A stretch of 64,000 bases of DNA from Methylomonas fluvii (lineage in GTDB: Bacteria; Pseudomonadota; Gammaproteobacteria; Methylococcales; Methylomonadaceae). Below, piece after piece: positions 1 through 10,111 of the stretch (positions within the stretch are counted from its first letter, which is position 1; every line of letters starts with the position of its first letter). Both the position numbers and the translations under genes were made by a program. A model generated the notes under the pieces. It worked only from the letters and a program-made list of their open reading frames with translations. It did not search any database and had not been told where the DNA came from. The DNA lies in NCBI RefSeq assembly GCF_014850975.1, contig NZ_JACXST010000002.1, forward strand, positions 248,001 through 312,000, written 5' to 3'.

Positions 1-1657
1 TTTTCACCACATCCATACCGACACCGCGCCCGGATAAATTGGTGGCTTGATCCTTGGTACTAAGGCCGGCAGCAAATATGAGATTATAAATTTCTTGTTG
101 GGACAAATCGTGATCGGGTTTAATCAGGCCGTTGGCCAACGCTTTGTTGAGTATTTTTTCGCTATTCAAACCGACGCCGTCATCGGCGATTTGAATGACG
201 ATATGCCCGGATTCATGATAGGCATTGAGTTGCACGGTACCTTGCGCCGGTTTGCCGGCGGCAAGCCTCTGCGCGGGACTTTCGATGCCATGATCAAGGG
301 CGTTGCGGATCAGGTGGGTCAATGGATCGTTGATTTTTTCGACGACCGTTTTATCCAATTCCGTCTCGCCGCCGCTGATATAAAGTTCGATGTCTTTATT
401 CAGCTCCTTACTAACATCGCGCACGACGCGCTTAAACCGGGAAAAGGTTTCGCCGATTTGTACCATGCGCAATTCCAATGCGGTATCGCGGATACTGCTG
501 ACCAAGGCATTCATGCTGGCGGCCACATCGCCGGCATCGCTGAGGCCATGCTTCTCAACAATCAAAGTCATCGCCGCACTGGAAATCACCAGCTCACCGA
601 CCAAATTGATCAAATGGCCTAATTTCGTGGCATCTACCCGGATGTAATTGGCTTCGCTTGCCAGTTTTTGTTTGGTCTGTTCTTGTTTTTTCAGCGCTTG
701 ATCGACTAAGGGCTGCTGTACAACGTGTTGCTCGACCAGTATCTCTCCCAAGGGTTTACCGGGGACAGCCTGTTCGGAATCAATATTGGCCTGCTGACTT
801 TGCAAGGCATGATTGACATCATTCTGAGTCAGCGCCCCAACCTGCACCAGCATATCGCCCAAGCGATTAACATGATTGTCATCCTGGGCATTCAACAGAT
901 TTACATATTCCTCTAGTTTGGAATTGGGCGGCAAAATTTTGATATCGCAATCGTCCGAGGCAAAATCAAATACCGCCTCTATCGTCTGTTTATTCGCGTC
1001 GCTCTGAAAAGCAATTTTGAAATGCAAATAGCAGCTTTCCGGGTCCATATCGTCACCGGCCGGCATTTCCGAGGCTACGGTAAGAATTTGTTTGATCTCA
1101 CCCAAGGTGCGCAGATAGCGAATAAACGACAAGGGATCCATGCCGTTTCTGAAGGCGTCTTTCTGAAACTCTAATGAAATTAGCCAGTTATCGTCCACCG
1201 ATATTTCACCGCCACCTTCAATTTCCAGCTGGGCGCTATCGTCGCTCTGCTGCATGTCGGTAGTTTGCCGTCCGGTCAATTGCCGGATCAAACGCTCTCC
1301 GTCCGCCGCCAAACTTGCCGGTAATGCAGCGTCTTTCTGCGTCAAACAATGTTCGATCAATTTAGCGGTGTGATCCTTACTATTCAATAAGACAGAAATC
1401 AATTCCGCGTCGATACCGCGTTCGCCGTTACGCACTTTATCCAGGACCGACTCCGCTTCATGGGTAAAACCGACAATGGCGTTAAAACCAAACAATCCGG
1501 AAGAGCCTTTGATGGTGTGCATGGCCCGGAATAAACTATTGATGGTTTCGCTATCGTCCGGTTTGCTCTCCAGAGACAACAAAGCGTCTTCCATATCCGT
1601 TAACAACTCTTCAGCCTCTTGGGCGAAAACCGTTAAAGCCGCATCTAATTCGCTCAT
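1..1657 (-). CDS. cheA: Chemotaxis histidine kinase CheA (3' end outside window)
   Basis: Autophosphorylating kinase of the chemotaxis array, which passes phosphate to CheY and CheB. About 552 codons are visible. The N-terminal Hpt domain has the phospho-acceptor His at about residue 47 (AMHTIKGSSG). The GHKL ATPase N-box (LTHLIRNALDHGIE), G1 box (DDGVGL) and G2 box (GRGVGMD, at the very edge) follow. The CheW-like regulatory domain must lie beyond the left edge. The start ATG overlaps the stop of the upstream STAS gene as ATGA, indicating translational coupling. It belongs with the STAS, CheY and MCP genes in one minus-strand operon. Assignment is secure from the Hpt plus GHKL order. Confidence 0.97.
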   Translation of the reverse strand, partial: MSELDAALTVFAQEAEELLTDMEDALLSLESKPDDSETINSLFRAMHTIKGSSGLFGFNAIVGFTHEAESVLDKVRNGERGIDAELISVLLNSKDHTAKLIEHCLTQKDAALPASLAADGERLIRQLTGRQTTDMQQSDDSAQLEIEGGGEISVDDNWLISLEFQKDAFRNGMDPLSFIRYLRTLGEIKQILTVASEMPAGDDMDPESCYLHFKIAFQSDANKQTIEAVFDFASDDCDIKILPPNSKLEEYVNLLNAQDDNHVNRLGDMLVQVGALTQNDVNHALQSQQANIDSEQAVPGKPLGEILVEQHVVQQPLVDQALKKQEQTKQKLASEANYIRVDATKLGHLINLVGELVISSAAMTLIVEKHGLSDAGDVAASMNALVSSIRDTALELRMVQIGETFSRFKRVVRDVSKELNKDIELYISGGETELDKTVVEKINDPLTHLIRNALDHGIESPAQRLAAGKPAQGTVQLNAYHESGHIVIQIADDGVGLNSEKILNKALANGLIKPDHDLSQQEIYNLIFAAGLSTKDQATNLSGRGVGMDVVK

Positions 1658-1985
1658 GATGATTTCCAGTCTGCGGAGATTACGATAGGGTCGCCGAAAT
1701 GCTTACTCAGGTTGAGCAGTTCCAGCACTTCAACTACCGCCTCGCTGTGCTGAGTAAGACTAAAGCCGATCTCGCGGCTGACGGCTTCCTGCTTCAGAAA
1801 CATCAGGAGTTGCAAACCGGCACTATCGATTTCGGTGACATTGGCAAGATCGATTTGCACGTCTTTAGCCGAGCTTAGATACTGAGATAGTGCTTGTTTA
1901 TGTCCAGCACCGAGTAGATGGTCAATTCACCCTGAATGGCTAGATGGGTGACACCCTTTTTTTGTTGTTTCAGGTGGATAGCCAA
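1654..1985 (-). pseudogene. STAS-domain protein with a one-base frameshift
   Basis: Small STAS domain (anti-sigma-antagonist fold), a common partner of CheA/MCP operons. The C-terminal part VQIDLANVTEIDSAGLQLL through to the TGA is in one frame. The N-terminal part (QQKKGVTHLAIQGELTIYS, then VLDINK) is in another. Adding one base near 1893-1898 (an AACAAG run on the coding strand) would give a normal 110-residue STAS protein beginning at a TTG (1985) preceded by an AGGGGAG ribosome site. As written, the upstream frame stops just after the shift, and only a 68-residue product from a GTG at 1860 would be made. It may be a true mutation or a base-calling error in a short A run. Confidence 0.75.
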
Positions 1986-2016
1986 GGTTTTCTCCCCTTG
2001 TGCAACGGAGTTGTTT

Positions 2017-2385
2017 TTAAGGCAACACCAATTTGGACACCGCGTCGAGTAAAGTGGGGGCTTGAAATGGTTTGGTCAGCCAGGCTTTCGCGCCCGCCGC
2101 CTTGCCAGCCTGTTTTTTATCGTCGGCGGCTTCGGTAGTCAGCATCATCATCGGGGTGAATTTGTAAGCCGGTAGTTTTTTGGCTTCCGTAACAAAGGTT
2201 ATGCCGTCCATATTCGGCATATTCACATCGGTAATGATCAGATTGATTTTTTGTCCGGTTAATTTACTCAGCGCATCCCTGCCGTCGCTGGCTTCGATCA
2301 CATCGTAGCCAGCGCCTTTAAGGGCAATGCCGACAACCTGTCGAATGGATGCCGAGTCATCAACAATCATGATGGTTTTAGCCAT
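2017..2385 (-). CDS. cheY: CheY-like single-domain response regulator
   Basis: A 122-residue stand-alone receiver domain. It has the acidic pair D9-D10 (MIVDDSASIR), phospho-acceptor D53 (ITDVNMPNMDG), T84 (MLTTEAADD) and the switch lysine K105 (LTKPF), all expected for an active receiver. There is no output domain, so it should act by protein contact, on the flagellar motor or on another machine. It lies between the MCP and the STAS/cheA genes on the minus strand. Whether this system drives flagella or another output such as pili cannot be told from the window. Confidence 0.95.
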   Translation of the reverse strand: MAKTIMIVDDSASIRQVVGIALKGAGYDVIEASDGRDALSKLTGQKINLIITDVNMPNMDGITFVTEAKKLPAYKFTPMMMLTTEAADDKKQAGKAAGAKAWLTKPFQAPTLLDAVSKLVLP

Positions 2386-2405
2386 TAGTCAATCCTTCAT
2401 TAAAT

Positions 2406-3614
2406 TTAGAAAAATGTAATCTCATCGTTGGCGGAAGTGCTTTGGTGACTCACTGCCGTTCCGGAAGAGTGATTCAATAATTCTTCCGGCATCGTGTAAC
2501 TAAGCTCCATTCTCGACAAGGTAGCACCGACATCGAGGCTATTCGCTTGGCGTTCACCGCTGTTACGTGTGGCGTCTACCGCAGTTTGCAAGCTGTTTAG
2601 ATTATGTTCGACATGCGAAAGCATTTGGCTGACCCGATCCTGGAACTGGAACGCCGTCAACACCGAGAAAATCTCGTCGCGAATTTGCGCGCTATTACCG
2701 CGCAGCTGGTCCGCATCGTTTCTGAACATATCCAAAGCCACCCGTAAATCGTCCAAAGCGGTGCGGATGGCGTGTTCGGCATCGCGGATCGCTTTGTCGT
2801 CGGAAGAGCCTGATGCTTCGGACATTTTCAACGTCGAGGCCATGGCTTTGTTGATATCGGCAATCGCGTGGCTGATCTTTTCACCGGTAGATGAGGAGAA
2901 TCCGGCCAGTTTTCGGACTTCGTCGGCCACAACCGCAAAACCGCGGCCGTTTTCGCCGGCGCGGGCGGCTTCGATAGCCGCATTCAGCGCCAATAAATTG
3001 ATTTGTTCGGCGACCTTACGCACTTCCTGCGCCATGGTGTCCAGTTGACCGGTATGCGCGGACAGTTTACGAACCTCGTCGACTACCGCGTGCTCAACGT
3101 CTTGAATTTGACTTAAAACTTTTAAAACCGCAGTCAAGGCATCCCGGGTTTCGCCGAACAACACGTCGACACTACGGCCCTGACGGCTCTGCGCGCCGCC
3201 GGAAATCAGCCTCTCCAATTGATTGACCATAGCGGCGAAACGGCTGGTCAGCACGGTGATTTCTTGCTCGGTATGCGTTCTGGATGTTTGTACTTGTCTG
3301 AGCAGAATGGGCACTACTTGCAGAAACAACCGCTCCAGCTCGATGGCATATGCTTCAAGATCTTGCAGCTTTAAGTCTTCGTCGCCACGCCAAGCTTTAT
3401 TGGCCTCATTCAGCACGGCTTGCTGTTTGTTGTACAAAGTAGACCCAATCAGGACACCGGCAAAACCAAGCGCGGCGGTGGCACCCATGCTGATCAAACT
3501 GAAACCGGTTTGCACGCAAGCCAATAATCCACCTATCACTCCCAGCCCAACAGTCAAAGCATAAAAACCAAGTGGACCGGGGCTTTTGGCTACAGGATAA
3601 GGTTTTCGAAGCAT
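2406..3614 (-). CDS. Methyl-accepting chemotaxis protein
   Basis: A 402-residue transducer with two closely spaced hydrophobic segments near the N terminus (about residues 15-62) and no large periplasmic sensor domain. The cytoplasmic hairpin tip is clear: [17 protein letters not shown], then [16 protein letters not shown]. The lack of a periplasmic domain suggests sensing of membrane state or of a soluble partner. It is the first gene of the minus-strand che operon (MCP, cheY, STAS, cheA) and is divergent from cheR across about 170 bp. Confidence 0.93.
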   Translation of the reverse strand: MLRKPYPVAKSPGPLGFYALTVGLGVIGGLLACVQTGFSLISMGATAALGFAGVLIGSTLYNKQQAVLNEANKAWRGDEDLKLQDLEAYAIELERLFLQVVPILLRQVQTSRTHTEQEITVLTSRFAAMVNQLERLISGGAQSRQGRSVDVLFGETRDALTAVLKVLSQIQDVEHAVVDEVRKLSAHTGQLDTMAQEVRKVAEQINLLALNAAIEAARAGENGRGFAVVADEVRKLAGFSSSTGEKISHAIADINKAMASTLKMSEASGSSDDKAIRDAEHAIRTALDDLRVALDMFRNDADQLRGNSAQIRDEIFSVLTAFQFQDRVSQMLSHVEHNLNSLQTAVDATRNSGERQANSLDVGATLSRMELSYTMPEELLNHSSGTAVSHQSTSANDEITFF

Positions 3615-3781
3615 GGGAATTCCGTTTGGGTTTTGGGTATGCTAAGGATAGTAGAGAGTTTTAGAGTTGCATTCAACCCAGTACCATCTTAGGTTTTTCG
3701 TTAATGTTAAGTCCTCAGCAATTCATGTAATTAATTGCTGACATAATTACCTGGCAAATCCTTACTAACGGAGAAAATTCT

Positions 3782-4588
3782 ATTAGCATTGCCCCTATCA
3801 CGACCGAAGAATTCGAACGCTTCAGACGTCTGATTTACGACCATGCCGGCATCGCTCTGACGCCGGAAAAGAAAGTCATGGTAGCCAGCCGGCTAGCCAA
3901 AAGGCTCGACTACTATCAGCTAGAGCATTACGGCGAATACTACCAACTGGCTATCAGTCCCGATTACCCCCATGAATTTCAAACGCTGGTCAACATTCTG
4001 ACCACCAATGAAACGTATTTTTTTCGGGAGCCAAAGCACTTCGAATTTTTTCAACAGCACATTCTTAAACCCTGGCGCGGCGAGCACTTCAGGGTTTGGA
4101 GCGCGGCTAGTTCGACAGGAGAAGAAGCCTATACTTTGGCAATGGTTTTAGCGGAGAACCTAGGCACGCGCAATTGGGAGATTTTCGGTTCCGATTTGAG
4201 CACGCGAGTGCTGGAAGTTGCCCGCCATGGCGTCTATCCACTGGATAGGCTGGACCACATGGATAAACGCCTATTGGAAAAATACTGTTTGCGCGGTGTG
4301 CGTAGCCAGGAAGGTTTTTTTCGCGTGGACAACAAACTGCGCAGCCGAGTCAAATTTGATCAGGTCAATTTGATGAGTTCACTGCCACCGGCATTGGGTA
4401 GATTCGAAGTGATTTTTCTGCGGAACGTTCTAATCTATTTCGACCAAGACACCAAAAAGCAGGTTGTCGAACGACTGATTGGCGCCCTGAAGCCTGGCGG
4501 GCATTTCATCATCAGTCATTCGGAAAGCCTGCACCGGGTCACCGAACAGTTACAAATGCTCAAACCTTCCATATACCGGAAACCATGA
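3782..4588 (+). CDS. cheR: Chemotaxis protein methyltransferase CheR (probable ATT start)
   Basis: S-adenosylmethionine-dependent methyltransferase that methylates MCP glutamates. The N-terminal helical domain (EEFERFRRLIYDHAGIAL) is followed by the SAM-binding core (VWSAASSTGEEAYTLA) and the conserved FLRNVLIYFD. The first in-frame ATG (3878) would delete about 32 residues of the N-terminal domain. The reading frame is open from 3731 but holds no ATG, GTG or TTG upstream of it. The best start is ATT at 3782, eight bases after GGAG (3770-3773), giving 268 residues, close to the family norm. Its stop overlaps the cheD start (ATGA). Confidence 0.9.
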   Translation: MSIAPITTEEFERFRRLIYDHAGIALTPEKKVMVASRLAKRLDYYQLEHYGEYYQLAISPDYPHEFQTLVNILTTNETYFFREPKHFEFFQQHILKPWRGEHFRVWSAASSTGEEAYTLAMVLAENLGTRNWEIFGSDLSTRVLEVARHGVYPLDRLDHMDKRLLEKYCLRGVRSQEGFFRVDNKLRSRVKFDQVNLMSSLPPALGRFEVIFLRNVLIYFDQDTKKQVVERLIGALKPGGHFIISHSESLHRVTEQLQMLKPSIYRKP

Positions 4589-5181
4589 AAATCCTGCCCT
4601 TCCGAGATACCCAGCGTATCGTCATCGACCCGGGCGAGTTCTATGCCTCCCGCCAGCCGGAAGTCATTTCTACGCTGCTAGGCTCTTGCGTAGCTGCCTG
4701 CCTATACGACCCGACCAATCGGGTATTTGGCATGAATCATTTTTTGCTGGCTTATCGTTCCTACTCCAACAACATGCCTATCATCGAATCCGACGAGGGC
4801 CGTTACGGCATTTATGCGATGGAATTGCTGATCAACGAGATGATGAAACTCGGCGCCAACCGGCTCAATCTACAAGCCAAATGCTTCGGTGGCGGCAACG
4901 TGTTAAAACTGCGAGAGGACAAAAACCGCAAGGAAACCGTGGGCGAAGTGAATGTTTTATTCATCAAAGAGTTTTTAAAAAAAGAAAACATTCCTATGCT
5001 TAGTGCCTGTCTAGGCGGCAATATCGGCAGAAACGTGCATTTCGTCGGTACTGATTATTCGGTGTTTATCAAAAAAATCGACCACAATCAGCAACTGTCT
5101 CTTGAAAACGAAGAGCGCCGCTACTGGAAGAAAAATATCGACGAACATGAAAAATCCAGAAGCAGTGCCGAATTCTGGTAA
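4585..5181 (+). CDS. cheD: Chemoreceptor glutamine deamidase CheD
   Basis: Deamidates specific MCP glutamines and modulates adaptation. The protein has 198 residues. The conserved catalytic region [14 protein letters not shown] carries the nucleophile Cys, followed by the His in GMNHFLL. The conserved AKCFGGGN motif comes later. The gene overlaps the cheR stop by four bases and is followed 38 bp later by cheB, so cheR-cheD-cheB form one operon divergent from the MCP/cheA operon. The C-terminal extension after about residue 160 is charged and less conserved in type. Confidence 0.95.
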   Translation: MKILPFRDTQRIVIDPGEFYASRQPEVISTLLGSCVAACLYDPTNRVFGMNHFLLAYRSYSNNMPIIESDEGRYGIYAMELLINEMMKLGANRLNLQAKCFGGGNVLKLREDKNRKETVGEVNVLFIKEFLKKENIPMLSACLGGNIGRNVHFVGTDYSVFIKKIDHNQQLSLENEERRYWKKNIDEHEKSRSSAEFW

Positions 5182-5219
5182 ACCATCCAAGACCATTAAC
5201 AGGCAACCCCAAAGACACT

Positions 5220-6314
5220 ATGACAGACACAAAAGTATTCATTGTCGACGACTCCGCCGTGGTCCGGCAGGTATTAACCGGATTGCTCGATAGCCTGCCT
5301 GGCGTCAAAGTGATCGGTGCTGCGCCGGACCCCATCTTTGCCTTAACCCGCATGGAAAAAGACTGGCCGGATGTCATCATCCTGGACATCGAAATGCCGC
5401 GCATGGACGGCATCACGTTCCTGAAGAAGCTGATGCACGAACATCCCACGCCAGTGGTGATCTGTTCGACGCTCACGGCCAAGGGCGCGGAAGTCACTAT
5501 GCAGGCCATGAGTGCCGGCGCCGTTGACATCATCACCAAACCTACCGTCAACCTGAAAGGCTTTCTGCAAGATTCGAAAACACTGCTGGCGGATGCCATT
5601 AAAGGCGCTGCGCATGCCAGAATGCGAAAATCGGCAGCCCCAACCGGCAAACCTTTGGATGGCAGCCCGAAATTAACTGCGGACGCCGTCATTTCCCCTA
5701 CCAGCCTGATCTCGATGACGGAAACCACCGACCGCGTCGTCGCCATCGGCACGTCAACCGGCGGCACCCAGGCTCTGGAATACGTATTGACGCGATTACC
5801 CCGCACCACACCGGGTATCGTCATCGTGCAGCACATGCCCGAGGCATTTACCGCAGCGTTTGCCAAACGACTGGACAGCCTCTGCCAGATCACCGTCAAG
5901 GAAGCCGAGCAAAACGACCGGGTCATTCCCGGCCTGGCTTTGATTGCTCCGGGTGGCAAACACATGCTGTTGCGCCGCAGCGGCGCCCAATACCGGGTGG
6001 AAATCAAGGACGGCCCGTTAGTCAGCCGCCATCGGCCATCGGTGGATGTACTATTTCGCTCGGCCGCGCAAGCTGCCGGCAAAAACGTACTAGGCATCAT
6101 CATGACCGGCATGGGCGATGACGGCGCCCACGGCATGAAGGAATTGCACGATACCGGCGCGCTGTGCATCGCCCAAGACGAAGCCAGCTGCGTGGTTTAC
6201 GGCATGCCCAAAGAAGCGGTGAAACTGGGCGGCACCGACGGTGAACTCCCGTTATCGGCCATCCCTAACTTGATCATTCAATCGCCGAACCGGGCAAAAT
6301 TCTTGAAAGGTTAA
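5220..6314 (+). CDS. cheB: Protein-glutamate methylesterase/glutaminase CheB
   Basis: Removes methyl groups from MCPs when phosphorylated by CheA. The 364-residue protein has an N-terminal receiver with acidic residues D10-D11 and phospho-acceptor D56 ([11 protein letters not shown]). A linker follows, then the methylesterase domain with catalytic Ser in AIGTSTGG (about S179), His in VQHMPEAF (about H205) and Asp in [11 protein letters not shown] (about D300). It is the last gene of cheR-cheD-cheB. It converges on the sugar transporter gene, with only 13 bases between the two stops. Confidence 0.97.
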   Translation: MTDTKVFIVDDSAVVRQVLTGLLDSLPGVKVIGAAPDPIFALTRMEKDWPDVIILDIEMPRMDGITFLKKLMHEHPTPVVICSTLTAKGAEVTMQAMSAGAVDIITKPTVNLKGFLQDSKTLLADAIKGAAHARMRKSAAPTGKPLDGSPKLTADAVISPTSLISMTETTDRVVAIGTSTGGTQALEYVLTRLPRTTPGIVIVQHMPEAFTAAFAKRLDSLCQITVKEAEQNDRVIPGLALIAPGGKHMLLRRSGAQYRVEIKDGPLVSRHRPSVDVLFRSAAQAAGKNVLGIIMTGMGDDGAHGMKELHDTGALCIAQDEASCVVYGMPKEAVKLGGTDGELPLSAIPNLIIQSPNRAKFLKG

Positions 6315-6316
6315 AG

Positions 6317-6338
6317 GCCGGTTTTATCTACAACCGGC
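6317..6338. terminator. Short stem between convergent cheB and sugar transporter genes
   Basis: A 7-bp stem (GCCGGTT at 6317-6323 pairing with AACCGGC at 6332-6338) sits exactly between the two convergent stops. A short T run lies in the loop and none follows the stem, so function as a bidirectional terminator is plausible only from its position. Confidence 0.35.
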
Positions 6339-7584
6339 GACAGCGGTAGCCGTAATAAGCGATATACAAGTAGCAAAGAACAGGGATAAAAAAGGCTTGC
6401 TGTATACCGATATGATCCGCAAACGCCCCTTGCAGCAACGGTAAAATAGCCCCGCCGACAATGGCGGCGCACAATATGCCGGAGCCTTGGCCGGTATGCC
6501 GGCCCAAGCCGGTCAAAGCCAGCGAAAAGATGGTGGGAAACATGATGGAATTGCACAATCCCACTGCCAGTATCGTTATCATTGCCAGTGTGCCGCTACC
6601 CAACATCGTTGCCAATACCAAAGCCGCTGCCGCCAAGGCATTAAACGCCAGCACCTTGCCGGGATGGATTTTTTGCATCACCGCCGAACCAATAAACCGG
6701 CCGACCATCGCCCCGCCCCAATAAAACGACACGTATTTGCCGGCCTCTTGTTCCGCCAAACCGGCAATATCCGGCTCGCCGAGGAAGTTGACCAGAAAGC
6801 TGCCGATAGACACTTCGCCGCCGACGTATACAAAAATAGCCACCGCACCCAACACCAGATGGGAGTAGTGCCAGGCGCTGCCATCCTCTGCATTAGGGCC
6901 AGTTGCCTCGGCTTGCTGGTTAATCTTAGGCAACTTCAACATCGCAAACACTGCCGCCATGAAAAACAATACTGCCGCAAGAAAGAGATACGGATTCTGC
7001 ACCGCCGCCGCTTCCGCCGCTTGATACGCCGTGAGTTGATCGGCATCGAGCAGTTTTATCTCATCAACGCTTTTCACCGCATTCGACAAAATAAACAAGG
7101 CACCAAAATACGGCGCCAACGTGGTCCCCAAAGAATTGAAAGCCTGGGTCAAGGTCAAGCGACTCGACGCAGTGTGCGGATCGCCCAACACCGTCACGTA
7201 AGGATTGGCAGAAACCTGTAGCAAGGTTATCCCGGACGCCAGCACAAAAAACGCCCCCAAAAACAAGGGATAGGAATGTAGACCGGCAGCCGGATAAAAC
7301 AATAAACAGCCGCCACCGGCAATCGCCAAACCGACGATGATGCCGCCTTTGTAATCGATTTTTTCCACCAGATAGCCGCTGGGCACCGACATCAAAAAAT
7401 ACGCAGTGAAGAAACAAAACTGAATCAGCATCGCCTGGGTATAGCTCAGCGTGAACACCGCCTTCAAATGCGGAATCAGAATGTCGTTAAGACAGGTGAT
7501 AAAGCCCCAAATAAAAAACAGCGAAGTCAGAATAGCTAACGAGCCCGCATTAGACTGTCTACCCAGGTGTTGTTGATCCGGCAT
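6328..7584 (-). CDS. Sugar MFS transporter, FucP/GluP type
   Basis: A 418-residue inner-membrane protein with about 12 hydrophobic segments. It matches the fucose:H+ / glucose-galactose symporter branch of the MFS: an N-terminal [19 protein letters not shown], a following [15 protein letters not shown], then [12 protein letters not shown] and [14 protein letters not shown], all typical of FucP-like proteins. It lies 21 bp downstream of a GH3 beta-glucosidase on the same strand, which suggests uptake of a monosaccharide released in the periplasm. The exact substrate (glucose, galactose or fucose) cannot be read from sequence. Sugar uptake would be notable if the host is an obligate methanotroph. 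Confidence 0.9.
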   Translation of the reverse strand: MPDQQHLGRQSNAGSLAILTSLFFIWGFITCLNDILIPHLKAVFTLSYTQAMLIQFCFFTAYFLMSVPSGYLVEKIDYKGGIIVGLAIAGGGCLLFYPAAGLHSYPLFLGAFFVLASGITLLQVSANPYVTVLGDPHTASSRLTLTQAFNSLGTTLAPYFGALFILSNAVKSVDEIKLLDADQLTAYQAAEAAAVQNPYLFLAAVLFFMAAVFAMLKLPKINQQAEATGPNAEDGSAWHYSHLVLGAVAIFVYVGGEVSIGSFLVNFLGEPDIAGLAEQEAGKYVSFYWGGAMVGRFIGSAVMQKIHPGKVLAFNALAAAALVLATMLGSGTLAMITILAVGLCNSIMFPTIFSLALTGLGRHTGQGSGILCAAIVGGAILPLLQGAFADHIGIQQAFFIPVLCYLYIAYYGYRCRRL

Positions 7585-7605
7585 AAGCTAATCCTGCAAA
7601 TCGAT

Positions 7606-9855
7606 TTAGGGTTTAACGACCTGGAAACGCGCAACTTCGTTTCCGACCATCACCTCAAACTCGCCCGGCTCGACGATACGCCGCATATCCACGCCGATGA
7701 AAGACATATCCTGCGGCGTTAAGCTAAATTGCAAAGTCTGCTCCGCGCCGGGTTTTAACTCGACTTTTTTAAACGCCTTTAGCTGTTTTACCGGCCTTGA
7801 TACCGAGGCTGCAACATCGTGTAAATACACCATGACGGTTTCCTTACCAGTCAGCGCGCCGGTGTTTTTCAGCTTAACGGTCACGTCGATATTCTCGCCC
7901 ATCCCAATCTTGTCTTGGCTCAGTTGCAGGCCGCTGGTCTGGAAAGTGGTGTAGCTTAAACCGTGTCCAAACGGATACAAAGGCCGATACTGATTGCTCT
8001 CAAACGCCTCTATCGGCTTGTGATCGTACATCACAATATCGTTAACATCGCGCGGATAGGAAATCGGCAGCTTACCGCTGGGATTGGTGTCGCCGAACAA
8101 AATATCGGCCATCGCCGCCCCGCCTTCCATGCCCGGCAGAAAGCCCAACACCACCGCCTGCGCCTTGTTGGCAATCTCGGTAATAATGCGCGGCCGCCCG
8201 CCGAACACGACTAAAACCACCGGCTTGCCGATTTCAAATATCGCTCTGGCCAATTGCAACTGCACCGGGTCCAAATGCAGGGATTCGATATTGCCTTCGG
8301 TTTCGGTATAGGTTTTTTCGCCCAGCGCCAAAATCACCACATCGTGCTGCCGGGCTTGCGTTACCGCCTGCTCGATATTGATTTCATCGCTAAAATTTTT
8401 ACCGCCAACATACGTGACCTTACCGCTGGTTTTTTGCTGAATGGCTTGCAGCAAGGTGGGCTTGTCTTTGGGGTACAAATGCTCGGCGGCGCCCTGCCAC
8501 GTGATAGTCCAACCGCCGTTCATTACGCTCAATAAGTTCGCGGTCGGCCCGGTGACTAGGATGCTGGCCTGCTTACTCAAGGGCAAAATATGCTGATCAT
8601 TTTTCGCCAGAATGATGGCTTCCCGCGCCGCTTGCTGATTCGCGGCCACAGCGTCTTCAGTGACAAAGTTACCTTTTGCCGCCAGCGCCGGTTCGTGTCT
8701 GTCAAACAAACCGCTTTGATATTTCACCCGCAAAATACGCGACACCGCTTCGTCGATGCGGGTCATCGGCACTTCGCCGGTTTTGGCTAAATCCAGCAAC
8801 AAGTCGTAAAACGAGTAATCGAACGGCACCATGCTCATGTCCACGCCGGCCATCACTGCCATTTTTACTGCTTCGCGCGGCGAAGCCGCCAGTTTGTCAC
8901 GGGTATATAAACGGCTGATGTCCGCCCAATCGGAGACGGTGAAGCCCTTAAAGCCCATTTCGCCGCGCAAAATGGTGTTCAGATAATGATGATTGACGTG
9001 GCCGGGAATGCCGTCCACTTCCGAGGAGTTGATCATTACGGTCGGCGATCCGGCTTTCACGCCCGCTTCGAAGCTCGGCAGAAAATATTCACGCAAGGCT
9101 CGTTCCCCTATCCAGGCCGGGGTGCGGTCCTTGCCGTTTAAAGGATAGCTGTAGCCAACATAATGCTTCAAACAAGTCGGGGCTTTGTCGGCGTCCGCAA
9201 AATTGTCGCCTTGATGCCCTTGGATATAAGCGCTGCCCATCGTCACCGCCAAATGCACGTCCTCGCCGTAAGTTTCCCACAAGCGCGGCCACAACGGTTG
9301 CCGGCCGATGTCCATCACCGGCATGAAATTCCAGTCCAAACCCGACGCCTTGACTTCCCGCGCGGTCACTTCGCCTTCCTTGAAAGCTAAATCATGATTA
9401 AACGTCGCCGCCATGCTGATGGCTTGCGGAAACAGCACTGCGTTTTCGGTATAAGTAGCACCATGAATCGCGTCGATACCGTACAGCACCGGAATTTTCA
9501 GCCGGCTTTTTGCCGCCACCTCACGTATCGCTTGAGTCATGCGCCGCCATTTTTCGATGGGCTGAGTTTGATTATTCGGCGTCGTGGGCGTGTTCAGTAT
9601 TGAACCGATATGCCGGTTTAAGATGGCGTCTTCGAGTTTGGCCTGATCGATGGGATTGTCGGCTACCTCGCCATTCACGACCGAAACCACGCTGAAGTCG
9701 ATCTGCGTCATCTGCCCGACTTTTTCTTCCAGGCTCATTTGCGCCAATAAGGCCTGGACCTGCGCTTCAACATTGTCGTTTGTTTCTTCTGCACTCACGC
9801 CGGACTCCAACACCACAAATAAGGAAAGAATTAAAAAAGCTAATTTTGTTTTCAA
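7606..9855 (-). CDS. bglX: Periplasmic beta-glucosidase, glycoside hydrolase family 3
   Basis: Hydrolyses terminal beta-linked glucose (or xylose) from oligosaccharides in the periplasm. The protein has 749 residues. A Sec signal peptide (about residues 1-22) is followed by the GH3 barrel with the substrate-binding KHYVGYS and the catalytic nucleophile Asp in GFTVSDW (D309). The GH3 C-terminal alpha/beta sandwich and a fibronectin-III-like domain (VTVKLKNTGALTGKETVMVYL) complete the BglX layout at full length. It is the upstream gene of a two-gene operon with the FucP-like transporter. The enzyme class is certain; the natural substrate is not. Confidence 0.94.
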   Translation of the reverse strand: MKTKLAFLILSLFVVLESGVSAEETNDNVEAQVQALLAQMSLEEKVGQMTQIDFSVVSVVNGEVADNPIDQAKLEDAILNRHIGSILNTPTTPNNQTQPIEKWRRMTQAIREVAAKSRLKIPVLYGIDAIHGATYTENAVLFPQAISMAATFNHDLAFKEGEVTAREVKASGLDWNFMPVMDIGRQPLWPRLWETYGEDVHLAVTMGSAYIQGHQGDNFADADKAPTCLKHYVGYSYPLNGKDRTPAWIGERALREYFLPSFEAGVKAGSPTVMINSSEVDGIPGHVNHHYLNTILRGEMGFKGFTVSDWADISRLYTRDKLAASPREAVKMAVMAGVDMSMVPFDYSFYDLLLDLAKTGEVPMTRIDEAVSRILRVKYQSGLFDRHEPALAAKGNFVTEDAVAANQQAAREAIILAKNDQHILPLSKQASILVTGPTANLLSVMNGGWTITWQGAAEHLYPKDKPTLLQAIQQKTSGKVTYVGGKNFSDEINIEQAVTQARQHDVVILALGEKTYTETEGNIESLHLDPVQLQLARAIFEIGKPVVLVVFGGRPRIITEIANKAQAVVLGFLPGMEGGAAMADILFGDTNPSGKLPISYPRDVNDIVMYDHKPIEAFESNQYRPLYPFGHGLSYTTFQTSGLQLSQDKIGMGENIDVTVKLKNTGALTGKETVMVYLHDVAASVSRPVKQLKAFKKVELKPGAEQTLQFSLTPQDMSFIGVDMRRIVEPGEFEVMVGNEVARFQVVKP

Positions 9856-10111
9856 GAGACTGATTTAAGGTTTGATCGATGCCCACGCAATCGTTGTATC
9901 AACCTGCCAGCCACACGGCAAAAGTCCGGCCAACGATAGCAAGGCACTCGCAGTTATCGGTAAAAATCGGCACAAGATAGCCGGTGACAAATTCGGTAAT
10001 GTCGGCGGCACGCGCCCATCAAGCACCCGGAATAGTTTATCCAGACCTGAGGATGCTGTCTTATATTTTAAGAACAGCGGCGACATGCCGGATAAACCAA
10101 TCTCAGGATTG

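Noticed and set aside
5069-6169. Long minus-strand frame opposite cheB (366 codons)
   Set aside because: Exact antisense of an intact cheB; Met/Ser/Pro-rich composition typical of shadow frames.
6328-9855. bglX-transporter pair as a mobile island
   Set aside because: No flanking repeats, integrase or tRNA, and base composition matches neighbours.
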